The notes under the pieces: model-generated
Told to the model about the DNA's origin: nothing
Databases searched by the model: none
What the model saw: the letters and a program-made list of their open reading frames with translations, nothing else
NCBI GenBank assembly: GCA_039527025.1
Contig: BAAAJN010000001.1
Coordinates: forward strand, 496,001 to 560,000
Reading direction: 5' to 3'
DNA: 64,000 bases
DNA from: Microlunatus lacustris
GTDB taxonomy: Bacteria; Actinomycetota; Actinomycetes; Propionibacteriales; Propionibacteriaceae
Position numbers and translations under genes: made by a program
Shown here: positions 47,594-56,429 of the stretch, in pieces
Position numbering within the stretch: position 1 is the stretch's first letter
Layout: each line of letters begins with the position of its first letter

Positions 47594-48895
47594 GTGTCTG
47601 GATCCGCACGCCGCACCTACGTCATCGACACCTCCGTCCTGCTGAGCGACCCGCACGCCCTGCGGCGCTTCGCCGAGCACGACGTGGTCCTGCCGATCGT
47701 GGTGATCACCGAGCTGGAGGCCAAGCGGCACCACGCTGAGCTGGGCTACTTCGCCCGGACCGCGCTGCGCCACCTCGACGACCTGCGGGTGAGCGCGGGC
47801 CGGCTGGACGCCCCGCTGCCGGTCAACGACGTCGGCGGGACGCTGCACGTCGAGCTCAACCACACCGACCCGACGGCGCTGCCCGTCGGCTTCCGGCTCG
47901 GGGACGACGACTCCCGGATCCTGGCCGTGGCGCTCAACCTCGCCGCGGAAGGGCGCGACGTCACCCTGGTGTCCAAGGACCTGCCGATGCGGGTCAAGGC
48001 CTCGGCCGTCGGGCTGCGCGCGGAGGAGTACCGGGCTGAGCTGGCCGTCTCGACCGAGTGGACGGGGATGACCGAGGTCGAGGTCGATGGCCGCCAGGTC
48101 TCCGAGCTCTACGACCAGGGCGTGCTGGACCTGGAGGAGGCCCGGGACCTGCCCTGCCACACCGGGGTCGTGCTGCTGAGCAGCACCGGCTCGGCGCTGG
48201 CCCGGGTGACGCCCGGCAAGCAGCTCAAGCTGGTCAAGGCCGACCGCGACGCCTTCGGCCTGCACGGCCGCTCCGCCGAGCAGCGGGTGGCGCTGGACCT
48301 GCTCCTCGACCCGTCCGTCGGCATCGTCTCCCTGGGGGGCCGGGCGGGTACCGGCAAGTCGGCCCTCGCGCTCTGCGCCGGCCTGGAGGCGGTGCTGGAG
48401 CGGCGGCAGCACGCCAAGGTCGTGGTGTTCCGCCCGCTCTACGCCGTGGGCGGCCAGGAGCTCGGCTACCTGCCCGGCAGCGAGGGGGAGAAGATGGCGC
48501 CCTGGGCCCAGGCGGTGTTCGACACCCTGGGAGCCGTCAGCTCGAAGGTGGTCATCGAGGAGGTCCTGGAGCGCGGGTTGCTCGAGGTGCTGCCGCTGAC
48601 CCACATCCGCGGCCGGTCGCTGCACGACGCCTTCGTGATCGTCGACGAGGCCCAGTCGCTGGAGCGCAACGTGCTGCTCACCGTGCTGAGCCGGATCGGT
48701 CAGGACTCCCGCGTGGTGCTCACCCACGACGTGGCCCAGCGCGACAACCTGCGGGTCGGCCGGCACGACGGCGTGGTCGCGGTCGTGGAGAAGCTCAAGG
48801 GCCACCCGCTGTTCGCCCACGTCACCCTGCACCGGTCGGAGCGCTCGCCGATCGCCGCGCTGGTCACCGAGATGCTGGAGGACGTCACCGTCTGA
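47594..48895 (+). CDS. PIN-PhoH fusion (PhoH2-type RNase/helicase)
   Basis: The 433-residue protein joins an N-terminal PIN ribonuclease domain (VIDTSVLLSDPHALRRF, acidic residues at TELEAK, GDDDSRILAVAL and VSKDLPMRVKA) to a C-terminal PhoH ATPase (Walker A GRAGTGKSALAL, Walker B IVDEAQSLE, and VVLTHDVAQ). PhoH2 proteins unwind and cut RNA in mycobacteria. The longer actinobacterial form often lacks a separate antitoxin. GTG 47594 has GAAGGG upstream; the preceding 297 nt show no gene. Confidence 0.92.
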   Translation: MSGSARRTYVIDTSVLLSDPHALRRFAEHDVVLPIVVITELEAKRHHAELGYFARTALRHLDDLRVSAGRLDAPLPVNDVGGTLHVELNHTDPTALPVGFRLGDDDSRILAVALNLAAEGRDVTLVSKDLPMRVKASAVGLRAEEYRAELAVSTEWTGMTEVEVDGRQVSELYDQGVLDLEEARDLPCHTGVVLLSSTGSALARVTPGKQLKLVKADRDAFGLHGRSAEQRVALDLLLDPSVGIVSLGGRAGTGKSALALCAGLEAVLERRQHAKVVVFRPLYAVGGQELGYLPGSEGEKMAPWAQAVFDTLGAVSSKVVIEEVLERGLLEVLPLTHIRGRSLHDAFVIVDEAQSLERNVLLTVLSRIGQDSRVVLTHDVAQRDNLRVGRHDGVVAVVEKLKGHPLFAHVTLHRSERSPIAALVTEMLEDVTV

Positions 48896-48972
48896 TCACG
48901 GACGGGGCACGGTCGTCCCCGCGGCTGCCGAGGATCCCATCTCGGTAACGGGGGGTGTGGCATGGTTGACCG

Positions 48973-49857
48973 GTGCGTCGCCTCGTCCAGCACGCCGCCG
49001 TCGGCGTGGCCTGCACCGCCCTGGCGGTGACGGCTGCGGTCGCCGGGCTCGGCAGCCCCGCGGCGACCGGCGCTGCGGTCGCCGGGCTCGGCAGCCCCGC
49101 GGCGACCGGCGCTGCGGTCGCCGTGCCCGCCCCGGTGAGCACGTCCGCCCCGGCCGGTGGTGACCCCTCGGTCTCGGCGTCCGTCGCGGCCGAGCGGGCC
49201 GCCCGGCAGGCCGCGCTGGACCGCAGCACCACCCGCGACCAGCTGGTCCGGACCGCCGTCGAGCAGGCGCTGCAGCGCGAGGCCGCCCTCACCGCGCAGA
49301 GCCGGTCGATCGATGTCGAGCAGGCCGAGATCATCGCGGACAAGAAGGCCGCCGCGGCGGCTGCGAAGGCGCGCAAGGAGAAGGCCCGGGCGGAGGCCGT
49401 CGCGGAGGCGGAGGCCCGGGCCGAGGCAGCCCGGGAGGAGGCGGCCCGCGAGAAGGCGGCCGCCGCCAGGGCGAAGGCCGAGGCGGAGGCCGCCGCGGCC
49501 GCGGAGCAGGCGCGGTCGGAGCGGGTGCGGGCCCAGGGCTACGAGCCGGGCACGACCGACCCCCGCGAGATGGCCCGGCAGATCCTGCAGAACAGGTTCG
49601 GCTACGGCGCCGAGGAGTTCGGCTGCTTCGACGACGTCATCATCCGCGAGAGCGGGTGGCGCGTCGACGCCACCAACCCCAGCTCGGGCGCCTACGGCAT
49701 CCCGCAGGCCCTGCCCGGGTCGAAGATGGCCAGCGCGGGCAGCGACTGGCGGACCAACCCCGCCACCCAGATCATCTGGGCCGTCGGCTACATGGACGAC
49801 CGCTACGGCAGCCCCTGCGCAGCCTGGAGCTTCAAGAGCGCCAACGACTGGTACTGA
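48973..49857 (+). CDS. secreted coiled-coil protein with lysozyme-like C-terminal domain
   Basis: The 294-residue protein has a signal-like N-terminus, a tandem 13-residue repeat (AVAGLGSPAATGA), a long Ala/Glu/Lys/Arg coiled coil (about 60-190), and a C-terminal domain. That domain shows FDDVIIRESGWRVDATNPSSGAYGIPQALPGSKMASAG, the lytic-transglycosylase fold with Glu catalytic acid, and ends in WSFKSANDWY, like aggregation-promoting-factor-type proteins. It should act on cell-wall glycan outside the cell. GTG 48973 lies 6 nt after CATGGT. Confidence 0.85.
   Translation: MRRLVQHAAVGVACTALAVTAAVAGLGSPAATGAAVAGLGSPAATGAAVAVPAPVSTSAPAGGDPSVSASVAAERAARQAALDRSTTRDQLVRTAVEQALQREAALTAQSRSIDVEQAEIIADKKAAAAAAKARKEKARAEAVAEAEARAEAAREEAAREKAAAARAKAEAEAAAAAEQARSERVRAQGYEPGTTDPREMARQILQNRFGYGAEEFGCFDDVIIRESGWRVDATNPSSGAYGIPQALPGSKMASAGSDWRTNPATQIIWAVGYMDDRYGSPCAAWSFKSANDWY
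49033..49123 (+). repeat. 39-bp tandem repeat in the 5' end of the lysozyme-like gene
   Basis: Two identical 39-bp units (49033-49071 and 49072-49110) are followed by a 13-bp partial third unit (49111-49123). It adds 13 residues per unit just after the signal peptide and may vary in copy number. Confidence 0.85.
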
Positions 49858-49900
49858 GTTGTCCGTCCTCGCCCCGCTCGGACGCGGACCGGGGTCTGAC

Positions 49901-49966
49901 CCTCCGTCTTCGTTCGTCGCAGCTGAGACGACGAGCGTGTCTCAGCCGCTCCTCCTCAGACGGAGG
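49901..49966. repeat. nested inverted repeat upstream of lacI
   Basis: Outer arms CCTCCGTCT (49901-49909) and AGACGGAGG (49958-49966); inner arms GCTGAGAC (49922-49929) and GTCTCAGC (49939-49946). Left and right spacers are 12 and 11 nt. It follows the lysozyme-like gene and precedes the LacI promoter, so it may terminate the former. Confidence 0.6.
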
Positions 49967-50012
49967 CGCCCGGTCCGGCGTGGAGTGGGCCAGGGCCCTC
50001 TAGATTGACCCC

Positions 50013-51050
50013 GTGTCCCCGACCATCCACGACGTCGCCCGGCTCGCCGAGGTGTCGATCAAGACGGTCTCCAACGTGCTCAACGACTACCCGCACATCC
50101 GGCCGGCCACCAAGCAGCGGGTGCTCGACGCGATCGAGGCCCTGGGCTACACGCCGAACCTGACCGCCCGCGGGCTGCGCTCGGGCCGGACCGGGCTGAT
50201 CAGCCTCGTCATCCCCGACCTCCGGAACGCCTACTTCGCCGAGCTGGCCGACACGGTGATGCGGGCCGCCGAGCCGCACGGGCTGTCGGTGATCATCGCC
50301 CAGTCCGGCGGCGAGCGCGAGCGCGAGCTCGACCTGCTGCGGGGCTCCCGGGCCCGGATGGTCGACGGCATCCTGTTCAGCGCCCTCGCCCTCGGCGAGC
50401 AGGACCACGACCTGCTCGCGACGGTGCGGACACCGCTGGTGCTGCTGGGGGAGCGGATCCTGCACGGCCCCACCGACCACGTCACCATGCGCAACACCGA
50501 GGGCCTGCGGGCGGCGACCGAGCACCTGCTCGCCCAGGGTCGGCGGCGGGTCGTCGCCCTCGGCACCACCCCCGGACCGGCACCGGGCTCGGCGGCGCTG
50601 CGGCTCGAGGGCTACCGCCAGGCGCTGGCGGCGGCGGAGGTGCCCTTCGACCCCGAGCTCGTGGTCGACGTCGACGGCTGGTTCCGCAGCACCGGTGCGG
50701 AGGCCGTCCGGACCTTCCTGACCCGGGGCGTGCCCTTCGACGGGGTGGTCGCGTTCAACGACGCCGTCGCCCTCGGGGCCATGCGGGTGCTGCAGGAGGC
50801 CGGGTTGCGGATCCCCGACGACGTGGCGCTGATCGGCTTCGACGACCTGGACGAGACCCGCTACAGCCTGCCCACGCTGTCCACCGTCGACCCCGGCCGG
50901 CAGGAGATCGCCGAGGTCGCCCTGCGCTACCTGGGGGAGCGGATCACCCCCGCTGACCCGGCACCGCCGCCGCGGGGGCACCTCGCCGCGTTCCGGGTGG
51001 TCGTCCGCGAGTCCTCGGGTGCGGTGCCGGTCGCGGGACGCCGGGGTTGA
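50013..51050 (+). CDS. LacI-family transcriptional regulator
   Basis: The 345-residue repressor has an N-terminal HTH (TIHDVARLAEVSIKTVSNVLNDYPHIRPATKQRVLDAIEALGY) and a periplasmic-binding-like ligand domain (LISLVIPDLRNAYFAEL, FDGVVAFNDAVALGAMRVLQEAGLRIPDDVALIGFDDL). It very probably controls the adjacent arabinofuranosidase gene. GTG 50013 lies 6 nt after TAGATT, a strong leaderless promoter. Confidence 0.92.
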   Translation: MSPTIHDVARLAEVSIKTVSNVLNDYPHIRPATKQRVLDAIEALGYTPNLTARGLRSGRTGLISLVIPDLRNAYFAELADTVMRAAEPHGLSVIIAQSGGERERELDLLRGSRARMVDGILFSALALGEQDHDLLATVRTPLVLLGERILHGPTDHVTMRNTEGLRAATEHLLAQGRRRVVALGTTPGPAPGSAALRLEGYRQALAAAEVPFDPELVVDVDGWFRSTGAEAVRTFLTRGVPFDGVVAFNDAVALGAMRVLQEAGLRIPDDVALIGFDDLDETRYSLPTLSTVDPGRQEIAEVALRYLGERITPADPAPPPRGHLAAFRVVVRESSGAVPVAGRRG

Positions 51051-51079
51051 CCCCGGCCTCGTCGCCCGGCATGCTCGTG

Positions 51080-51101
51080 TACAACGTTTCCCTACAACGT
51101 T
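51080..51101. promoter_or_regulatory. probable LacI-family operators
   Basis: Two direct TACAACGTT copies (51080-51088 and 51093-51101) with a 13-nt repeat distance each hold the palindromic AACGTT core, as in LacI-type boxes. They lie between lacI and the arabinofuranosidase gene, about 46-67 nt before its ATG. Confidence 0.6.
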
Positions 51102-51146
51102 GGAGGAGCCAAGCTGCTGCTCCGGCGACCTGCCCGAAGGACGGCC

Positions 51147-52658
51147 ATGCCCTCTGCTGAGCTCACCCTCGACCCCCACTTCACCGTCGGACCCGTCTCG
51201 CGTCGCGTCTTCGGCTCGTTCGTCGAGCACCTCGGCCGCTGCGTGTACGACGGCATCTACGAGCCGGGTCACCCCGCCGCCGACGCCGAGGGCTTCCGGA
51301 CCGACGTGATCGCGCTGGTCCGCGAGCTCGGCGTCTCGGCCATCCGCTACCCGGGCGGCAACTTCGTCTCCGGTTTCCGCTGGGAGGACTCGGTGGGCCC
51401 GCGCGACCAGCGGCCGGCCCGGCTGGACCTGGCGTGGCACTCCACCGAGACGAACCAGGTCGGGCTGGACGAGTTCGCGGGCTGGATCGAGAAGGTCGGC
51501 AGCGAGCTGATGTACGCGGTGAACCTGGGCACCCGCGGCGTGCTGGAGGCCGTCGACGTGCTCGAGTACACCAACATCCGCTCGGGCACGGCGCTCTCGG
51601 ACGCCCGGGTGGCCAACGGTCACGCCGAGCCCTACCGGGTGACGATGTGGTGCCTGGGCAACGAGATGGACGGACCCTGGCAGCTCGGCCACCGCAACGC
51701 GGAGGACTACGGCAAGCTGGCCTCGCAGACCGCCAAGGCCATGCGGCAGCTCGACCCCTCCCTCGAGCTGGTGGCCTGCGGCAGCTCCAGCGCCAAGATG
51801 CCGACCTTCGGCGCCTGGGAGCACACGGTGCTGATGCACACCTACGACGACGTCGACTACATCTCCTGCCACGCCTACTACGAGGAGCTGCAGGGCGACG
51901 CCGCCAGCTTCCTCGCCTCGGCCACCAACATGGACCACTTCATCGAGTCCGTGGTGGCCACCGCCGACACCGTGCGGGCCACCCTGGGCCGGCAGAAGCG
52001 GATCAACATCTCCTTCGACGAGTGGAACGTCTGGTACAACACCCGCTACCACGAGGTCGACCAGATCACCGACATCGAGCAGTGGCCGACGGCCCCGCGG
52101 CTGCTCGAGGACATCTACTCCGTGCTGGACGCGGTGGTGTTCGGCGACCTGATGATCTCGCTGCTCAAGCACGCCGACCGGGTCACCTCGGCCTCGCTGG
52201 CCCAGCTGGTCAACGTCATCGCGCCGATCATGACCGAGCCCGGCGGCGACGCCTGGCGGCAGACGACGTTCTTCCCGTTCGCCATCACCTCCCGGCTGGC
52301 GGTCGGGGTGGCGCTGGACGTCAAGCTGACCACCGAGACCTACGAGACCGCCGTCTACGGCGAGGTCCCGCTCGTCGACGCGGTGGCCACCCACGACGCG
52401 GAGACCGGCCGGACCGCGATCTTCCTGGTCAACCGGAGCCTGGACGCGGCCACCACGGTGAGCGTCGACGTCAGCCACCTGGGCGCGGTCGCGGTGCTGG
52501 AGACCCACACCCTGGCCGACGAGGACATCTACGCGAAGAACACCCTGGACGACCAGGAGCGGGTCGGGGTGCGGCCCAACGACAGCGTCACCGTGGCGGA
52601 CGGGAAGCTCACCGTCGAGCTGCCCGCCGTCTCCTGGACGGCCATCTCGCTGGGCTGA
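51147..52658 (+). CDS. alpha-L-arabinofuranosidase (GH51)
   Basis: The 503-residue retaining glycosidase removes arabinofuranose side chains from arabinan and arabinoxylan. It has RYPGGNFVSGFRWEDSVGP, the acid/base Glu in WCLGNEMDGPWQLGH, and the nucleophile Glu in ISFDEWNVWYN. No signal peptide is seen, so it should act in the cytoplasm on imported oligosaccharides. ATG 51147 has GAAGGA upstream. No sugar transporter follows. Confidence 0.94.
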   Translation: MPSAELTLDPHFTVGPVSRRVFGSFVEHLGRCVYDGIYEPGHPAADAEGFRTDVIALVRELGVSAIRYPGGNFVSGFRWEDSVGPRDQRPARLDLAWHSTETNQVGLDEFAGWIEKVGSELMYAVNLGTRGVLEAVDVLEYTNIRSGTALSDARVANGHAEPYRVTMWCLGNEMDGPWQLGHRNAEDYGKLASQTAKAMRQLDPSLELVACGSSSAKMPTFGAWEHTVLMHTYDDVDYISCHAYYEELQGDAASFLASATNMDHFIESVVATADTVRATLGRQKRINISFDEWNVWYNTRYHEVDQITDIEQWPTAPRLLEDIYSVLDAVVFGDLMISLLKHADRVTSASLAQLVNVIAPIMTEPGGDAWRQTTFFPFAITSRLAVGVALDVKLTTETYETAVYGEVPLVDAVATHDAETGRTAIFLVNRSLDAATTVSVDVSHLGAVAVLETHTLADEDIYAKNTLDDQERVGVRPNDSVTVADGKLTVELPAVSWTAISLG

Positions 52659-52752
52659 TCGGCTCGCCGCACCTCGCCCGATCAGTTCGGCTGCCGGCGC
52701 TGGTCAGAGGAGGCAGCGTCGGCGAGGTGCCGGCGCAGGAGAGGAGCTCGTC

Positions 52753-53163
52753 ATGTCGTCCCTGCTCAACCCCTACGTCATCCTCCGCGGCCGGGCCCGG
52801 GAGGCGCTCGAGTTCTACAAGGGCGTCTTCGGCGGGGAGCTGGCCATCTCCACCTACGGCGAGTTCGGGATGGCAGGCCCGACCGCCGACCAGGTCATGC
52901 ACGGGCAGCTGGACACGCCGAAGGGGTTCACCCTGATGGTCTCCGACGCGCCCGAGGGCGTGACCGTCGCCGAGGGGTCGAACGTCACGATCTGCCTCAG
53001 CGGGGACGACGCCGACGACCTGACCGGCTACTTCTCCGCGCTGGCCGAGGGTGGTGAGGTCACGACGCCCTTGGAGAAGCAGATGTGGGGTGACTCCTAC
53101 GGCGACCTCACCGACCGGTTCGGCGTCGCCTGGATGGCCAACATCGCGACCTCGCAGGGCTGA
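52753..53163 (+). CDS. VOC-family (PhnB-like) protein
   Basis: The 136-residue protein has NPYVILRGRAREALEFYKGVFGGEL and ends GDLTDRFGVAWMANIA, matching the 3-demethylubiquinone/PhnB subgroup of the vicinal oxygen chelate fold. The usual metal-ligand His/Glu are partly present (HGQLD). Such proteins often have no assigned activity. ATG 52753 has GGAGAGGAG upstream. Confidence 0.8.
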   Translation: MSSLLNPYVILRGRAREALEFYKGVFGGELAISTYGEFGMAGPTADQVMHGQLDTPKGFTLMVSDAPEGVTVAEGSNVTICLSGDDADDLTGYFSALAEGGEVTTPLEKQMWGDSYGDLTDRFGVAWMANIATSQG

Positions 53164-53210
53164 CTCGCCGACCAGCCGTCCTGCTGCGCGCCCACCCCTG
53201 GGCCTACCCA

Positions 53211-53296
53211 GGTCCCCCACTTCACACCCCGCCGGCGGTCCTCACACCGCGTGCAGGGGGTGCGAGGACCACCCTGCGGGTGTGAAGTGGGGGACC
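53211..53296. repeat. large nested inverted repeat between VOC gene and fumC
   Basis: Outer arms GGTCCCCCACTTCACACCC (53211-53229) and GGGTGTGAAGTGGGGGACC (53278-53296) are perfect over 19 bp. Inner arms GGTCCTCACACC (53237-53248) and GGTGCGAGGACC (53259-53270) match at 11 of 12. Spacers are 7 nt on both sides, with a 10-nt centre. It sits between convergent genes and could terminate both, but the two-level symmetry is more elaborate than usual. Confidence 0.8.
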
Positions 53297-53366
53297 CACC
53301 AGGGCCGGGGGTCGCGCCGAGGCCGACGGGCGCGGCCGGGTCCGGGTGAGGGAGGGGGAGCGGGTC

Positions 53367-54761
53367 TCAGACCGCCGGGCGGGTCATCGAGAGCACGTCG
53401 AGGGCGGCGTCGAGCTGCTCCTCGGTGAGCCGGCCCTCGGTCACGTAGCCGCGCTCCAGGACGACGTCGCGGATGGTCTTGTTCTCCTTCAGCGCCGTCT
53501 TGGCCACCGCGGCGGCGTTCTCGTAGCCGATGTACTTGTTCAGCGGCGTGACGATCGAGGGCGAGGACTCGGCCAGGAAGCGGCAGTGCTCGACGTTGGC
53601 GGTGATCCCGTCGACGCACCGGTCGGCGAACAACCGGCTCACGTTGGCCAGCAGCCGGATCGACTCCAGCAGGTTGCGCGCCATCACCGGCAGCATGACG
53701 TTCAGCTCGAACGCGCCGGAGGCGCCCGAGAAGGCGACGGCCGCGTCGTTGCCGATGACCTGGGCGCAGACCTGGGTCATCGCCTCCGGCAGCACCGGGT
53801 TGACCTTGCCCGGCATGATCGAGGACCCGGGCTGCAGGTCGGGCAGCGCGATCTCGCCCAGACCGGCTCGCGGGCCCGAGCCCATCCAGCGGATGTCGTT
53901 GGCGATCTTGTTCAGCCCGACGGCGATGGTGCGCAGGGCGCCCGACGCCTCGACCAGCGCGTCCCGGGCGCCTTGCGCCTCGAAGTGGTTGCGGGCCTCG
54001 GTGAGCGGCAGCCCGGTCTGCTCGGCGACGACCCCGATCACCGACGCGGCGAACCCGGGCGGGGTGTTGATCCCGGTGCCGACGGCGGTCCCGCCCAGCG
54101 GCAGCTCGGCGACGCGGGGCAGCACGGCCTGGACGCGTTCGACGCCGTAGCGGACCTGGGCGGCGTAGCCGCCGAACTCCTGGCCGAGGGTGACCGGCGT
54201 GGCGTCCATCAGGTGGGTGCGGCCGCTCTTGACCACCTCGGCGAACTCGGTCGCCTTGGCCTCCAGCGAGCGCTCCAGGTGCTGCAGCGCCGGCACCAGG
54301 TCCTGCACGAGGCTCTGGGTGGCGGCGATGTGGATCGCGCTCGGGAAGACGTCGTTGCTGGACTGGGAGGCGTTGACGTGGTCGTTGGGGTGCACGCCGT
54401 CGGCCACGGCGGGGGAGGCGAGCGAGGCGATCACCTCGTTGGTGTTCATGTTGCTGGAGGTGCCCGAGCCGGTCTGGAAGACGTCGATCGGGAACTCGGC
54501 GTCGTGCGCGCCGGCGGCGACCTCGGCCGCGGCCTGGACGATCGCGGCGGCCCGCTCCTCGCTGATCACGCCCAGCCGGGCGTTCGTCAGGGCGGCGGCG
54601 CCCTTGATCTGGCCGAGGGCCGCGATCAGCGCGGGATCGATCGGCACCCCCGAGATCGGGAAGTTCTCCACCGCGCGCTGGGTCTGCGCCTTCCACAGGG
54701 CCCGGGCGGGGACCCTGACCTCGCCCATGGTGTCGTGCTCGATGCGGAAGTCCTCAGCCAT
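53367..54761 (-). CDS. fumC: class II fumarate hydratase
   Basis: FumC interconverts fumarate and malate in the TCA cycle. The 464-residue protein has TGSGTSSNMNTNEVIA, the SSNDVFPSAIHIA segment, the SGRTHLMDATPVTLGQEF loop with the catalytic His, and the signature GSSIMPGKVNPV. ATG 54761 lies 6 nt after CAGAAT (minus strand), which favours it over GTG 54767. Class II is iron-free and heat-stable. Confidence 0.95.
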   Translation of the reverse strand: MAEDFRIEHDTMGEVRVPARALWKAQTQRAVENFPISGVPIDPALIAALGQIKGAAALTNARLGVISEERAAAIVQAAAEVAAGAHDAEFPIDVFQTGSGTSSNMNTNEVIASLASPAVADGVHPNDHVNASQSSNDVFPSAIHIAATQSLVQDLVPALQHLERSLEAKATEFAEVVKSGRTHLMDATPVTLGQEFGGYAAQVRYGVERVQAVLPRVAELPLGGTAVGTGINTPPGFAASVIGVVAEQTGLPLTEARNHFEAQGARDALVEASGALRTIAVGLNKIANDIRWMGSGPRAGLGEIALPDLQPGSSIMPGKVNPVLPEAMTQVCAQVIGNDAAVAFSGASGAFELNVMLPVMARNLLESIRLLANVSRLFADRCVDGITANVEHCRFLAESSPSIVTPLNKYIGYENAAAVAKTALKENKTIRDVVLERGYVTEGRLTEEQLDAALDVLSMTRPAV

Positions 54762-54809
54762 GCGCACATTCTGGCCCAGGCCCCGACGGCGGCTCCACCT
54801 GGACCGGGG

Positions 54810-55493
54810 TCAGCACGCCGGTCGGCGCAGGGTCAGCACCACGTAGGAGAAGCTCCGCCCCTCGCGCCGCACGGCGTAGCGGTGCTCGTGCGCGCACCCG
54901 TCGAGACGGCGCAACCGGGCGAGCAGCTCGGGCGCCTCCCCCTGGCACCACAGCGCCAGCACACCGCCGGGCGCCAGGCGTCCGGCGGCCGCGGCCAGCG
55001 TCACGTCCTCGTACAGCCCGGCGTTGCCGGTGTGGATCAGGAAGTCCGGTCCGTTGTCGACGTCCAGCAAGATCGCCTCCCAGGGCCCGGTGACGGGACC
55101 GCGGCCGGTCAACGTCACCGCGACATCGCCGACGTGCAGCCGGGTCCGCGGGTCCTCCGCGACCCGGGCGAGCAGGGGTGTCACGCCCTGTCGGGCCCAC
55201 GAGACCAGGTGCGGGTCGAGCTCGACCACGTCGAGGCGGGCCGGTCCGGGCTCCCCGTCGAGCACCGCGGCGGCCGTGTAGCCGAGCCCCAGCCCGCCGA
55301 CGAGCACCGCTCCCCGGGCGCCCGCGGCGAAGCCGGCCAGCTCGCGTTCGCTCGTGGTCTCGGTGCTGTCCATGGCGAAGACGCCGTTGACCACCAGTTC
55401 CTGCACGACCTCCCCGGACGGTCGCCGGCGTTCCCGCAGCACGGTCTCGCCCTGCCCACCGACCCCGTGCCCCAGGGTGCGCAGCTCGTCCAC
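54810..55493 (-). CDS. spermidine-synthase-fold protein
   Basis: This 227-residue protein has the methyltransferase-like core AVLVGGLGLGYTAAAVL, a VELDPHLVSWAR acidic loop, LHVGDVAVTL and the AILLDVDNGPDFLIH segment. It matches the stand-alone spermine/spermidine synthase-like family in Actinobacteria, which lacks the N-terminal beta domain and whose substrate is unknown. GTG 55493 lies 6 nt after CACACT. Confidence 0.82.
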   Translation of the reverse strand: MDELRTLGHGVGGQGETVLRERRRPSGEVVQELVVNGVFAMDSTETTSERELAGFAAGARGAVLVGGLGLGYTAAAVLDGEPGPARLDVVELDPHLVSWARQGVTPLLARVAEDPRTRLHVGDVAVTLTGRGPVTGPWEAILLDVDNGPDFLIHTGNAGLYEDVTLAAAAGRLAPGGVLALWCQGEAPELLARLRRLDGCAHEHRYAVRREGRSFSYVVLTLRRPAC

Positions 55494-55538
55494 GGCGCCA
55501 GTGTGCCTCCCGCGGGCTGGGGGCTGGCTCGCGGCGGA

Positions 55539-56429
55539 TCAGCTGGCGATCGGGAAGCTCTCGTCGTCGCTGAGGTACTGGCGCAGCGAGCGCAGCACGC
55601 GCACCAGCCACCGGGAGATCTGCATCTGGCTGACGCCGAACTCCTCCGCGATCTCCCGCTGGCTGAGCTCGGAGTAGAAGCGCAGGTACACCAGCCGCTG
55701 GTCGCGCTCGCTCAGCTGCTGGTAGGCGGGCTGCAGGGTGAGCGAGGTCTCGACGTGCTCGTAGCGGGTCTCGACGTCGGACAGGCTCTCGCCGAGCGAC
55801 TCCGCCCGCTGGCCCACTGGCACGTCCAGCGAGGCCGCCTGGAAGCACCCGTCGACCTGGCGCGCGGCCCGGATCTCGGCCTCGCTGAGGCCCAGGCGCT
55901 CCGCGAGCTCGGGGATGGTCGGCCAGCGCAGCAGCTCGTGGGTCAGGTCCTCGCGGGCCCGGGCCACGACGGCCGCGTTCTCCTGGATGCAGCGCGGCGG
56001 CTTCACCGACCAGGCGCGGTCGCGGAAGTGCCGCCGGATGACGCCCATCATCGTGGGCAGCGCGAAGCCGAGGAAGGACCCGAGGGCCGGGTCGTAGCGG
56101 ACGCTGGCCTCGACCAGGCCGACGCGGGCGACCTGGACGAGGTCCTGGTGGTCCTGGCCGCGGCCGCCGTAGTGCCGGGCGACGCCGTCGGCGGCGTCGA
56201 GGTGGAGCAGGACGAGCCGACGTCGGATGATGCGGGCCTCGGCCTCGTCCGCCACCAGCAGCTGAGCCGTCAGCTCGGCCGAGCGCTCGCGCCGCAGCTG
56301 CGGGTTGCGCTCGGTGGGCTCGTGGACGTCGTCCAGGTCGTCGACGCGCGGTGTGCTCCGGCCGACCTCGACGAGGTGACCAGGGTCCTGCGCGTCTCGG
56401 GAACGGGAGGTGGAGAGGGAACTCGACAT
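55539..56429 (-). CDS. SigB/SigF-type alternative sigma factor
   Basis: The 296-residue sigma-70 group 3 protein has region 2 (YDPALGSFLGFALPTMMGVIRRHFRDRAWSVKPPRCIQE), region 3 (WPTIPELAERLGLSEAEIRAAR) and region 4 (LSERDQRLVYLRFYSELSQREIAEEFGVSQMQISRWLVRVLRSLRQ). These match SigB/SigF, the general-stress sigma factors of Gram-positives. No anti-sigma factor is adjacent. A matching promoter lies about 300 nt upstream, reading away from it, so it may drive the neighbouring operon. Confidence 0.92.
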   Translation of the reverse strand: MSSSLSTSRSRDAQDPGHLVEVGRSTPRVDDLDDVHEPTERNPQLRRERSAELTAQLLVADEAEARIIRRRLVLLHLDAADGVARHYGGRGQDHQDLVQVARVGLVEASVRYDPALGSFLGFALPTMMGVIRRHFRDRAWSVKPPRCIQENAAVVARAREDLTHELLRWPTIPELAERLGLSEAEIRAARQVDGCFQAASLDVPVGQRAESLGESLSDVETRYEHVETSLTLQPAYQQLSERDQRLVYLRFYSELSQREIAEEFGVSQMQISRWLVRVLRSLRQYLSDDESFPIAS

